From positions 1-27,373 of the forward strand of contig JWZX01003331.1 of NCBI GenBank assembly GCA_001275005.1: 27,373 bases of DNA, read 5' to 3'. The notes under the pieces were generated by a model. The model was not told the DNA's origin and ran no database searches. It saw nothing but the letters and a program-made list of their open reading frames with translations. This stretch comes from Chrysochromulina tobinii. Its lineage: Eukaryota; Haptophyta; Prymnesiales; Chrysochromulinaceae. Shown here piece by piece: positions 1-9,500 of this stretch. The number at the start of each line of letters is the position of its first letter. Positions within the stretch are counted from its first letter, which is position 1. The translations under genes were made by a program, and so were the position numbers.

Positions 1-53
1 GGAATCGCTCGAACGCGGAGTTTTTTCTCGAGGCCTCAAATTGCGGAAAAATG

Positions 54-1808
54 TTACCAAGTGCGGAAAAGTTTTGACAGGGGGTTTTGACCGATGTTGT
101 TGAAGCCCAGTTCGAGCGACGCGAGCTTGGTCTCCTTGTTGCTCTGGATGGCTTCACAGATCGCACGAACTCCCTCATCACCAATGTGGTTGCCATAAAT
201 AGACAACTTCGTTAGCGCGCCATTTACACGCAGGGCGTCGGCGATTGCAGTGATGCCCTCTGCGGTGTAGGTGCCTTGTTGGTTTATTCCGTTGGGGTCG
301 ATCAAGATGCCACACAGCTTGTTTCCGGAGAGGTCGATGCTCGTCAGCACGCTGTTCACGCCAAGCATCTTGGCCACGTGATTGACTCCTGCTTTCCCAC
401 CAATGTTGCTCTTTCCAAACATGTTGCCGCTGAAATCAAGCTCCTTGAGCGTCTTGTTCTGTTCTAGAGCCTCGCAGATGGCCTTGGTGCCCTCCTCCCC
501 CAACTCGTTTTTCGCGAGAGATACCTTGGTCAGCCCACCGTTGACCAAAAGCATATTGGCCACATGCTTGGCGCCTGCTGTCCCACCAATGTTGGAGTAA
601 ATGTTGGAGCTGAAGCCAAAAATAAAGCTGTCTCCGCTCAAGTCAAGCTCCTTGAGAATGTTGTTGCCGACGAGAGCATCACAGAGGAACTTAGTGCCTT
701 CCTCCCCCAACTTGTTTTTGGCGAGCGACAGCTTCGTCAGCGCGCCCATGACAGGCACGAGGTGCGCAAGAAGCATGCCGCCCTGAACGCCGATGTTTCG
801 TTGACGCAGGTCGAGCTCAGAGACGGAGTCATGTTCGCGCATCATCTGCACTGGAATGCCGCGCACCTCGCCAGAGCCGGCACAGGCGACAGCTGCAAGC
901 AGGAGCTCGAGCGGCGGCTCACCACTGCCCTCGATGCAGCTGAGGAGAGCGGCTTTGGCACGGCCTCCAAGGAACTCTCGTTCTAGACTGGGCGTCTCCA
1001 GATCCACCTCGCGGACTGCGGCCACACTCACCGTGAAGCCCTCCCAGCGCAGTCGGGCCAGGCTGGGCAGCATCCTCCCCGCCGCCGCCGCCTCCCATGG
1101 CCGGCCCGCGTCGACGAGGACCTTGATGTTGAGATCGGTGATCTCAGCCAGCTCAGTCGGCGCGGGCTGACCCTCGCAGCGGCCGAGGCGGAAGCAGAGC
1201 ACGCGCCGCGCGAGCGCCAACCACGATCGGTTCACGCCCTTGAGCTCGGCCAGCGTGCCCACGTCGACCATGCCCAGCGCCACCTCCTTGGCATCTTCTG
1301 TGGCTGCCATCCCCGACAGCGAGGGCTGCGGCTGCAGCGCGGGCGGCCCCGCCGCAGAGCCCACCGTGGCTACTGAAAGCTGCCCCCCCGGCGAGAACGC
1401 CGGCTCTGCGAGTGCCGCCACACGATTCTCCGCACTGCCAAAGTCATCCATGGCGCCGAGCAGCTCTCTCAGCTCATCGGCACGTTTGCCGTTGAGGCGT
1501 GTGGCGAGGGCGCACTGCGCGTGATTGAGCGCTCCGGGGGCGTCGAGGAAGCTGGCGCCCTCGACGAGCCTGAAGAGCTCCGAGATCGAGCACTGCTCGA
1601 GTCTCGCCGGCATGGAGTCGGCCTCGCACATCTCCCGGAGCACTGCCAGCTCTGCCGCCGCAATCGGCACCGGGTAGACGCCATCTTCGGTTGGAGCGTC
1701 GTCCATCATGTCTTTGAGCGTGCCAGCTCGCTGGGCCACCCGGCGCGTCCACTCGACAGCCTCGCCCTCGCGCGCCCGCAAGCGCACACGCTCCTGGCCT
1801 TCAGTCAT
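54..1808 (-). CDS. SKP1-like / F-box-like / leucine-rich-repeat fusion protein
   Basis: This intact 584-residue reading frame starts at an ATG (1806-1808 on the minus strand) and ends with TAA at 54-56. Residues about 7-118 resemble a SKP1/POZ domain: an N-terminal part, then a segment with FLDAPGALNHAQCALATRLN followed by GKRADELRELLG, the layout of the SKP1 C-terminal helices. After a low-complexity linker (about 125-170), residues about 172-206 look like an F-box (VALGMVDVGTLAELKGVNRS, then WLALARRVL). Residues about 329-580 are RNI-type leucine-rich repeats with LTKLSLAKNKLGEEGTK-type units. In SCF ubiquitin ligases, SKP1 bridges cullin to an F-box protein whose LRRs bind substrate; here all three parts seem to lie in one chain. 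Two LRR units remain similar in DNA (about 456-520 and 651-735), which suggests internal duplication. A role in ubiquitination is inferred. The LRR call is firm, the SKP1 call fairly firm and the F-box call tentative. Confidence 0.82.
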   Translation of the reverse strand: MTEGQERVRLRAREGEAVEWTRRVAQRAGTLKDMMDDAPTEDGVYPVPIAAAELAVLREMCEADSMPARLEQCSISELFRLVEGASFLDAPGALNHAQCALATRLNGKRADELRELLGAMDDFGSAENRVAALAEPAFSPGGQLSVATVGSAAGPPALQPQPSLSGMAATEDAKEVALGMVDVGTLAELKGVNRSWLALARRVLCFRLGRCEGQPAPTELAEITDLNIKVLVDAGRPWEAAAAGRMLPSLARLRWEGFTVSVAAVREVDLETPSLEREFLGGRAKAALLSCIEGSGEPPLELLLAAVACAGSGEVRGIPVQMMREHDSVSELDLRQRNIGVQGGMLLAHLVPVMGALTKLSLAKNKLGEEGTKFLCDALVGNNILKELDLSGDSFIFGFSSNIYSNIGGTAGAKHVANMLLVNGGLTKVSLAKNELGEEGTKAICEALEQNKTLKELDFSGNMFGKSNIGGKAGVNHVAKMLGVNSVLTSIDLSGNKLCGILIDPNGINQQGTYTAEGITAIADALRVNGALTKLSIYGNHIGDEGVRAICEAIQSNKETKLASLELGFNNIGQNPLSKLFRTW

Positions 1809-1968
1809 TTTGATGAGACTTGAGAGCGTTCACGGCTTCACGGCAGGTCCACCCGCGATCGGGAGTGCGTTGCGAGACGAAGCTTGGGACAGAAGACGAA
1901 GTCGCGCATGTCGTGAGTGGAAACAAGTGGAAACGGACGCAACTTATCGTGAAGGAAGCGGACAGACA

Positions 1969-2004
1969 GTTCAAGTTCAAGTTCAAGTTCAAGTTCAAGT
2001 TCAA
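1969..2004. repeat. GTTCAA hexamer array, six perfect copies
   Basis: Six uninterrupted copies of GTTCAA run from 1969 to 2004. They are followed at once by CTTGAA/ACTTGAA motifs, which are the reverse complement of the array, so the transcript or single strand could fold back into a hairpin. It lies about 160 bp upstream of the LRR gene start. Confidence 0.95.
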
Positions 2005-2064
2005 CTTGAAACTTGAACGGACAGACAAACTTGAACTTGAAACTTGAACGGACAGACAAACTTG
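2003..2064. repeat. 31 bp tandem repeat, two perfect copies
   Basis: Positions 2003-2033 and 2034-2064 are identical. Each copy carries two ACTTGAA motifs and the core CGGACAGACAAACTTG. The core GGACAGACA also occurs just before the hexamer array (about 1960-1968), so the same short module brackets the array. Confidence 0.93.
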
Positions 2065-2120
2065 GACAACCATCCTCTGCCTCGCTTTTCACGAAGGCGC
2101 TTTCTATCACGTGCAGCGCA

Positions 2121-2257
2121 GCCATGTCGGCCAGGGACACACACCGGGCCCCCCCCTGCGCTGGCGTGTGGCTAGGTGTCCAGTCGAGTGGCTAAGGTGT
2201 GGCATATGTCATCTGAGGCCCACCGGTGCTGGCATGTGCCATGTCGGCCAGGGACAC
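2121..2257. repeat. Dispersed 20 bp direct repeat
   Basis: The sequence GCCATGTCGGCCAGGGACAC occurs at 2121-2140 and again at 2238-2257, 117 bp apart, and the flanking bases differ on both sides. It may be a remnant of a local duplication or a protein-binding element of the LRR promoter region. No function can be read from it. Confidence 0.85.
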
Positions 2258-2709
2258 TTACTCAGTTTCGGCACTTGCACGATACTAGATCGCTCTTCGG
2301 TCCAAGAAACAATTTCATTTGTTCGGGCTTGGGCCTCGTGGCCTTGGGGTCTCGACCTCAAGGCGACACGAGCTCTTGGCGCATGCATGTCTCCAGCCCG
2401 AGCACAGCATCACACATGTGTAGCATGATCAAATGTCGGGGCTGCTCGCGCAGACATGCTGCAGTTTCTCGTCTTTTACCTCGAAAGAGGAGATGTTGCA
2501 CCCGCACGCACACCGCGTCTAGCTATTCACGAAAGAGGCTGCCGACCTGTTGGCAACATTGAAATCTGTCAGGCCGAGATGGCCGCTCCATCCCTGGTCG
2601 TGCCTGCGCAACAGTCGGATACCATACAAAGAAGGTGTCAGGTGCATCTCCGGTGTCAGTTACATCTCCTCCGCTTCATGCTCATGACACGGCAAAAAGA
2701 ATGCGCCCC

Positions 2710-2783
2710 CAGACAAGGGGCCGGGAGCAGGATAAGGCATGCGGCGCAGACAAGGGGCCGGGAGCAGGATAAGGCATGCGGCG
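2710..2783. repeat. 37 bp tandem duplication, two perfect copies
   Basis: Positions 2710-2746 and 2747-2783 are identical and head to tail. Each copy begins CAGACAAGGGGCCGGGAGCA. The pair ends 20 bp from the stop codon of the small minus-strand gene, so it lies in that gene's likely 3' untranslated region. Perfect identity suggests a recent event. Confidence 0.93.
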
Positions 2784-2803
2784 GAGTCGATCGCGCGCCG
2801 CGC

Positions 2804-3259
2804 TCACGTTGGATGAACATTTGAGCGGAAGATGGAGGTGCTGAGCCCAGAGTTCGTCATAGTCTTCGACTCGGCAACCCACGAGGAGGTGAACCCCCCC
2901 CGAATCCCATACCAACGCATTGGCAAGTCGGTCGGCTCGATAGCGAGCTTTCCAACGTCCGAAGACGAGGTCTGGTAATATGGCAGCAGCTTCTTTTTGG
3001 GTGAGATAGAGAGGGCGGCCTTGCGCTCCTCGACATACTGCTCGGTGAACCGGAAGGGCATCGGTGTCATGTGCATGAAGCTCGAGTCCTGGCCGGTCGG
3101 ATACTTGCTCGGCTCCTCCTTCGACAAGAAGCGCTTCGAAACCTCCGTTGGTGGCAACATCGGGTGCTCGCCGAAGACCGACGATTCGAACCGCTTCCGG
3201 TAGAACTGGCGCTGTGCTGCGCCCTTGTTGGGCGTCGTCTCTGGCGATGCCATTGCCAT
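2804..3259 (-). CDS. Small protein of unknown function (151 aa)
   Basis: I do not recognise this gene. The frame runs from the ATG at 3257-3259 to TGA at 2804-2806. A second ATG lies two codons in, and there is an in-frame TTG slightly upstream that I did not use. Codons mostly end in G or C, as in the neighbouring genes, which favours this frame over a longer overlapping one on the same strand. The protein is basic, rich in Pro, Ser and Lys, with aromatic and tryptophan-containing segments (PMPFRFTEQYVEERKAAL near the middle; LPMRWYGIRGGF and SSWVAESK near the end). It has no signal peptide or membrane segment. Its look, short and basic with scattered aromatic motifs, recalls small axonemal microtubule-inner proteins, but I cannot match it to a family. 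An eight-base homopolymer (2894-2901) falls within the coding frame. It is transcribed divergently from the giant gene. Confidence 0.6.
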   Translation of the reverse strand: MAMASPETTPNKGAAQRQFYRKRFESSVFGEHPMLPPTEVSKRFLSKEEPSKYPTGQDSSFMHMTPMPFRFTEQYVEERKAALSISPKKKLLPYYQTSSSDVGKLAIEPTDLPMRWYGIRGGFTSSWVAESKTMTNSGLSTSIFRSNVHPT

Positions 3260-3420
3260 GGACAAGTTTTGTAACGTTGAAACGCAGTTGAAGGTCGGAA
3301 CACCCTAATACCCCACTTGAGAGCGGCGCTTGGACGGATCGCTCATTCGCAGCATGTCTCAAACAAGATTTCTCACAATGACTTGGTCACACCTCGCAAA
3401 GACTTCAGCACGGCGTGAAG
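3260..3420. promoter_or_regulatory. Divergent intergenic region, probable bidirectional promoter
   Basis: About 160 bp separates the start of the 151-residue gene (minus) from the ATG of the giant gene (plus). Both promoters and 5' untranslated regions must fit here or overlap the neighbouring gene. No TATA box is evident. Two ATGs (3354 and 3378) precede the chosen start in another frame; they share a reading frame that runs past the giant gene's start, so transcription may begin downstream of them. Confidence 0.5.
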
Positions 3421-3531
3421 ATGGTGTCCGCCGGCGCGAGAGCCAACATGGACGTCCAAAGCGCGGCATTCGTCACACTCTACACGCTGGTCCTCTTCAT
3501 GATGAAGTGCAGCGCTGCGTCAGCAGCTGCC
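3421..3531 (+). other. Predicted N-terminal signal peptide
   Basis: A hydrophobic core (AAFVTLYTLVLFMM, residues about 15-28) is followed by K-C and small residues SAASAAAD, a plausible signal-peptidase site near residues 33-37. The first IPT repeat starts immediately after, at about residue 40. Starting at Met10 (3448) would give a more typical length. It implies entry into the secretory pathway. Confidence 0.75.
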
Positions 3532-6500
3532 GACACGCACATATTCGTCGAGCCCATTGCCGGCCCTGCCTCGGGCGGCACGGTGCTCATGCTCACACTG
3601 CCCTCTCGCTGCAATGCGTCTTCGGTGTGCTTGTTTGGAGGCGCTGCATCTGCCATGGGCTATAACTCCTCAGGAAATGCGTCGCGATGGGAATGCTCCG
3701 CACCCAGTGCGCTGGCCGCAGGCGCTGCCGCTGTGAGCGACGCCGACGCGCTACTGCAGAATGCATCACTTACAGGGAGCGCCAGCCGCCGCAGCAACAA
3801 CACCATAGAGTTAACCCACACGCGTGGCTACAATCACGTCGGCAGTCTGATCGGGGACCCGCCTTTGAGCTCGGAGACCGCCGGTTCCTCAAATGTGATG
3901 GTGGAGTTCGAGCTTCTCGTTGGCCGCGGCACGGGTGGCGATGGCTTCAGTGTGAGCCTCGCGCCCGTGCACTCCAGAGTGGCGAATTATGACGAGCGTG
4001 GTGTTGCTGAAGGTTTGGCGCTGTCGTTCCGGTCTATCGCTGGTCTTCTGTTCGTGCAGTTCCGCGGCGAGCAGCTACTCGAGCGTAGGCTCGATGGACG
4101 TAGTACGTTCGAGTGCGACAATTACAATTGCGCAAACTGCGCTCAGTCGTCCCGATGCTTGATGGCGGGCTGCGAGTGGATTGACTGGCAGGGCAGGTGC
4201 ACTGCTGGGCTCGAGCAGAAACGCCGACACACGTTCCGTACGCACAGCTTTGTGCCAGTCCGCGTGTTGGTGGTCGACGAACGGCTGAGCGTCTGGCACG
4301 ATGGGCACGCGTACGTCAGTGGACTGCACATTCCAAACTGGGAGGCATTGACGAGGGCAGCGCCGTGGCACGTAGTCTTTGGAGCTCGCGTGAGCATTCA
4401 CGTGGATGACCACTGGATTCGCAGCCTGCGCGTGAGTCAAGGTGCAGTTGTCGGGAGCGCGCCAACCCGCCTGTCCGTCGCTGACGACACATGCAACTTG
4501 AGCGGCCTCCAGTACGAGTATTACGCATCTCCGATCGTCTCGCATCTCGGTCAGCTGCAAGGCCCCCTCAACGGAGGCACAAGGGTGCAAGTGTTCGGTG
4601 ATCACCTTGGCCGTGGCACCCAGCGGCAGGTGTGCCGATTCGGAGCGAGCAAAGTCAGCGCTTCTCGTGGCCTCGACGGCACTCTAGAATGTGACTCTCC
4701 AAGCTTTGGCTCGCCTGGCGTTGTCACGGTTGAGGTCTCCCTCAACGGCGTCGACTTCACAATGACTGCACCCGCGCCGACGTTCATGTTCACCGACCCG
4801 CAGTTACTAACTGTGCAGCCGAACGTCACTCTCAGTGGTACTGGCCCTGTGCTGCTGACGCTCACGGGCCGGCGACTTGGCGGCGGCTCGAAATATCTCT
4901 GCCGCTTCAATGTCGCTGGCAACTTCAGCTTCGTGCCTGCCTTCGTGGACTTTCACCGTCAATCCCTCTTCTGCACTGCTCCATCCTTGGAGGTGAGCAA
5001 CGCAAGCCAGATGATGGTTGGCGTCGAGGTGACACTCAATGGCGTCGACTACACCGATTCAGGTTCTTCGGTGATGTATTTGTCGCCGCCGGTTGTTGAC
5101 AGCGTCTCGCCTGCGATTGGCCCAACACACGGAGGAACTCGGGTGGTTGTGCATGGCGCCTTTGATGCACGGCCAGACTGGAGTTGTCTATTTGGGCGCG
5201 CGCGTGTGGTCGCATCAGTTCTCAACGGATCAATGGATGGTCCAGTTGCGAGGGCACTTGCATGTGTGGCTCCTGGCATGCGCTCTGCCGACACCCTTGC
5301 TTTGAGTCCGGCTCTTGTAGCCCATCTGCGGTTCGCACCAGCAGAAGTAGCTGCCCGGCGCAACGTTGGGCAAACCAATTATGAACTGCGCGGGCACGCA
5401 CGCATACGATTTGAGCGGCTGGTACTGACCCACGATGCGCCAAATCAGCTTGGATCGTGTATTCTAGCATATCCTCGAGGAAACGATGTGCGGCCATCGC
5501 GAGCCAGTGCTTTCAGTGCCGCATTTGATGTGCAGGTCAGTGGTGTATGCCTCGGCGAAGAGGCAATTTGTGGGGGCACTGGGGTGAGCCTATCATTTGG
5601 CGAATTGCCGGATGAAGCGTTTGGCAGTGAAGGAGCTGGTAATGGCTTAAGGGTGCAGCTTCTGACGTCTTCACGCCGCGTGGTCGTCAGCTATGGTGGA
5701 GCCATGGTGATCTCCGCACAAGTTGCAAAGGACCTGCGCGCGCGTGCACCTCAGCAAGTGGAGGTGCGCTACACTGCGAATGGTCTCTGGATGCGCTACG
5801 ACGAACAAGTTGTCATTGACGGCGTTCGTATCGATGCTTGGGCGCCACAAGCTTCTTGGCGTTTCGGATTCGGTGCACGGACCGGCGCTGAGTCCCCGGC
5901 CCACAACGAGCACGCCGTCGACAATGTCAGGATCGAACTTGGCGACATGATCGCCGCTGAAGGCCTCAGCTTAGTTCGAGTTGGACTCAATGCTATGCAG
6001 CTCTCCGCCGCGTTGCAGTACACGTACTTGTCGCCGGTGCACTCCGTTTCGATCAGCCCTGCCTCGGGCCCACGGGAGGGTGGTACCGTCGTGACCATCG
6101 CTGTCAGCGCGATGTCCTATAGTGTCGATCTCCGCTGTTCGTTTAACGGCACCGTGGTGCCAGCAAGCGCACGCGATGGGCGGGAGATTGTGTGCACCAC
6201 ACCTCCTGCCGTTCGGTCGGGGCAGGCGATTGCTGCGGTCACGATCAATGGTGCCGATTATTCGGCCGGCTCGCTGCTCTTCATGTACCAGGAGATACCC
6301 ATCGTGCAGCTCTTTTTCCCGCTCTCCGCACCTGTGCGAGGCGGTTCTATTGTTCGTGTGACGGGTCGTGGATTTGCTGATGGCACGCAACCTCGATGCA
6401 GATTTGGTGTCTTTGGCACAACATCGGCAAGCGTGCTCGACGCCGCCAATATGTTATGTCACTCACCTTCCGCAGAGACAGTGCGATCGGTTCCCTTAGA

Positions 6501-9500
6501 GATCGCACTCAACGCCCAGCAGTACACCTCCCATGGGCATCACTTCTCGACCTTTTTCCCTCCAGTCGTCTCGTCGCTCAGCCCAATCCAGGGGCCCGTT
6601 GGTGGCGGAACTCGGGTCCTGGTTGCAGGGGTTGGCTTCGACACAGGAAATGCGAGCGTTCTTGCGTGCCACATCGGTGAGACTCGTGTTGAAGCCGTGC
6701 TATTGAATCGCTCGGTGATCGTGTGCAACACGACGGCGCTTTCGCGTGGCCTGCATTGTATCGAGATCTCACTGAATGGGCAGGACTTCACGAGCAGTTG
6801 TGTACGGTTTGCAGCTGTGCCACAGACAACCGTCACCTCATTGATTCCAAACTCTGGACCTGTAGTTGGGAGCACACAGATCACGATGCAAGGAGTGCAT
6901 CTCGCTGGCGGGGCCGACTACCGGTGCCGCTTTGTCGCGCACGGCGAGGTCGTGCGTATTGCTGCGAGCTTCGAAGCTTCAACATCTAGCGTTGTATGCT
7001 TCTCACCCGTCTGGAACGCATCGCATGGCACGCAAGAGCTGTCTGTCGCTATCAACGGCCAGCAGTACACAGACCCTGTCGCCTTTGAGGTGTTCGGTGT
7101 GCCCGTCGTTTCGTCTATCTCGCCAGCATCGGGGCCTGTCGGTGGAGCGACGGTGGTTCAGATTTTTGGCGCAAATCTGGGCGGCGGTCTAAGCTATGTT
7201 TGTGCATTCGGCATGACCCTGGTCACTGCCAACATGGTGTCCGCGTCTGTTGCCAACTGCTCCGCTCCCGCGACGGGCTCACGTGGTGGCCAACTGCTCC
7301 GTCTCTCGCTGAATGCCCAGCAATTTGAGCCTGGGCACGAGTTCTCATACTACGCCGACGTTGCTTTGTCACCGAGTTCGGTCAGCCCTACGTGTGGTCC
7401 TAACTCCGGTGCGACCGTAGTCATTGTGTCGAGCTCGAGAAGCCTAGCAGGCGGTTCGCATTATGAGTGCAGCTTCGGCAGTGCAGGACGTGTTCCAGCC
7501 AATTTCTCTGCGACGGAGGGATCGGTCACATGCGTAAGCCCTTCAACCAGGCATCCGCCAGGGCGACAGCTTTTCTCAATCTACTTGAACGGCCAGCAGC
7601 TAGCTGTGTCGAACGCATCATTTACCTTCACTGGTGAGCCTCGCATCGTCCCTCCCTCGCCGAGATCTGGACCAGTGCATGGCGGCACTCTCATTACTCT
7701 GGATGGCGTCGATCTGGCCAACGGGTCGCACTACGTCTGCCTGTGCGAAGGAATCACCGTGCCTGCAAGCCACCACGTCGGCCAGGGGGCTGTACGGTGT
7801 GAGACTCCGCCGAGCCAGCGTCAGTGTGATGCATTTGCACGGTGCCGGGCGCGTACTGGAAACACAACGTGCCGAGTCTCCCTCAACGGCCAGCAATTCA
7901 CTCGCGAGATGGCGTTCTATTACCACGAGAGTCCTCGAGCGTCACACAGCAGTCCTTCGTGCGGCCCCGTCCATGGCGGAACCGCTGTGCAAATCTCCGG
8001 AATCGGATTCGCTAACGGAACTCGTTATGAGTGTGCATTTGGACCTACGCGTGTAGCTGCCTCTGCTAGCATCGTCGACGGCACGGAAACGCTCCGCTGT
8101 ACGCTGCCCCAGCTGCTGCTATCTCACGCCACATCCATTCCGTTATCGGTTTCGCTCAATGGCCAACAGTTCTCGTCCGATGTGCTATCCTTCTCAGTGG
8201 CTGGGCCACCGCACCTCACGAGCATCGAGCCTGAATACGGTCCGGAGAATGGAGGAACTCTCGTGGCAATCAGGGGTGAGAACATCTCAGCCGGCTGCGA
8301 CTTCCGCTGTTCTTTTGGCCATGAAGCCATGCCTTGCGAATTGCTTGGAGGTGCGCTGCTATCTCGCATACCGATTCGAACGCAAAACACCAATCGGAGC
8401 GCGAACGACACGCTGATCCGCGTGACGCTCAACGGTCAGCAGTACAGCGAAGCACTCAGCTTTGGTTTGTATCGCCCCATGCGCATTTCTGCTGTGAGCC
8501 CAACGAGTGGTCCGGTAAGAGGCGAGACTACCATTCGCCTTTCGGGCGAGCACTTTCAGGACTCGCCGCTTCTCCGCTGCCGCATCGGCAGCGTGTTTGT
8601 GGTCGCGCGGCATGTGAACGAATCTCAGATCGAGTGCGTGACGCCGTCTTCATCTTCGTCATCGGGCGCCATGCCTGCGCTCTTCCGATTGACTGCAGAA
8701 GAGGCTGAGCGGGCAGATGCAGAATGCTACACGAGCTCCAGGGCAGTGGACTATGTTGGGAACGTAGCCAATACCCGGCAAGGTCACCGGTGCCAAAATT
8801 GGATGTCGCAGTCTCCTCACTTGCACGACTACAACGAGATCAGTCATCCAGGAGCAGGCCTGGGGGATCACAATTTCTGTCGCAATCCTGCGGGTCAGCG
8901 GTCAAGTGCGTGGTGCTTCACCGTTGATCCCGACACGCGCTGGGCGCTGTGCAACGTAGGCTTGCCCATGGAGAGTTGCAGGCGACGGCTGCTGCTCGCC
9001 GGTAATGCGACCACACAGGGCCAATCACTCATTCTGGCGGCTGGACGTAGCGAGTCAGGTTACGCTGAGGTGCCCGTGAACGCTCTCGTGCGTGCTGATG
9101 AGCAGCAGGTGCCGGTCTTGCAAGAGGGTTTATGGTTGGAACTTGATGTTCTTGTCGGCACACCCGTGGTGCAATCGCATGGTGAGCAAGTGCCGGTAAT
9201 GTTGCACGCCGACGGCATGCTTTCAGCTTTCTGCATTCACTACGGTGGATGGGGAGAAGTACGTGGCGAGCATGGGATTGTCTACCTAGACCCTGGCCTG
9301 ACTGTGAGGCTGATCACACGTGGTGCTTTTGGCCAAGTGCTCCGTCCTCGACTTGAGGTCCTCGTCAATGGCCGTGAGGTGCACTCTGTCCTACCCGAGG
9401 TGCTCAATTTCATGGGAGGGTCCTTCCGGACAATGGTGATCCGGATCACGGCCGAGCGCCAGCTGACCATTCAGTATGATGGTGCGATCTTGGTCAGCAA

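Larger units (their letters stand above)
1809..2803. other. Intergenic region, repeat-rich, no convincing gene
   Basis: This stretch of about 1 kb lies between the start of the LRR gene and the end of the small minus-strand gene. The open frames in it are short, overlap simple repeats and have no recognisable domain. It should contain the promoter of the LRR gene (just above 1808) and the 3' end of the small gene (below 2804). I could not identify a TATA box or polyadenylation signal with confidence. The notable contents are the repeats listed separately. Confidence 0.6.

Noticed and set aside
1969-2064. A CRISPR-like array
   Set aside because: The units are a simple hexamer and a two-copy tandem repeat without spacers, in a eukaryotic context.
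2682-3362. A 226-residue open frame on the minus strand overlapping the small gene
   Set aside because: Its composition looks like an out-of-frame reading (rich in Arg, Ala, Leu and Val, no domain), and it runs through the 37 bp repeat. The 151-residue frame has the GC-ending codon pattern of a real gene.
3330-3665. A 111-residue plus-strand frame over the start of the giant gene
   Set aside because: It mostly overlaps the signal peptide and first IPT in another frame and has no domain. It is at most an upstream open frame.
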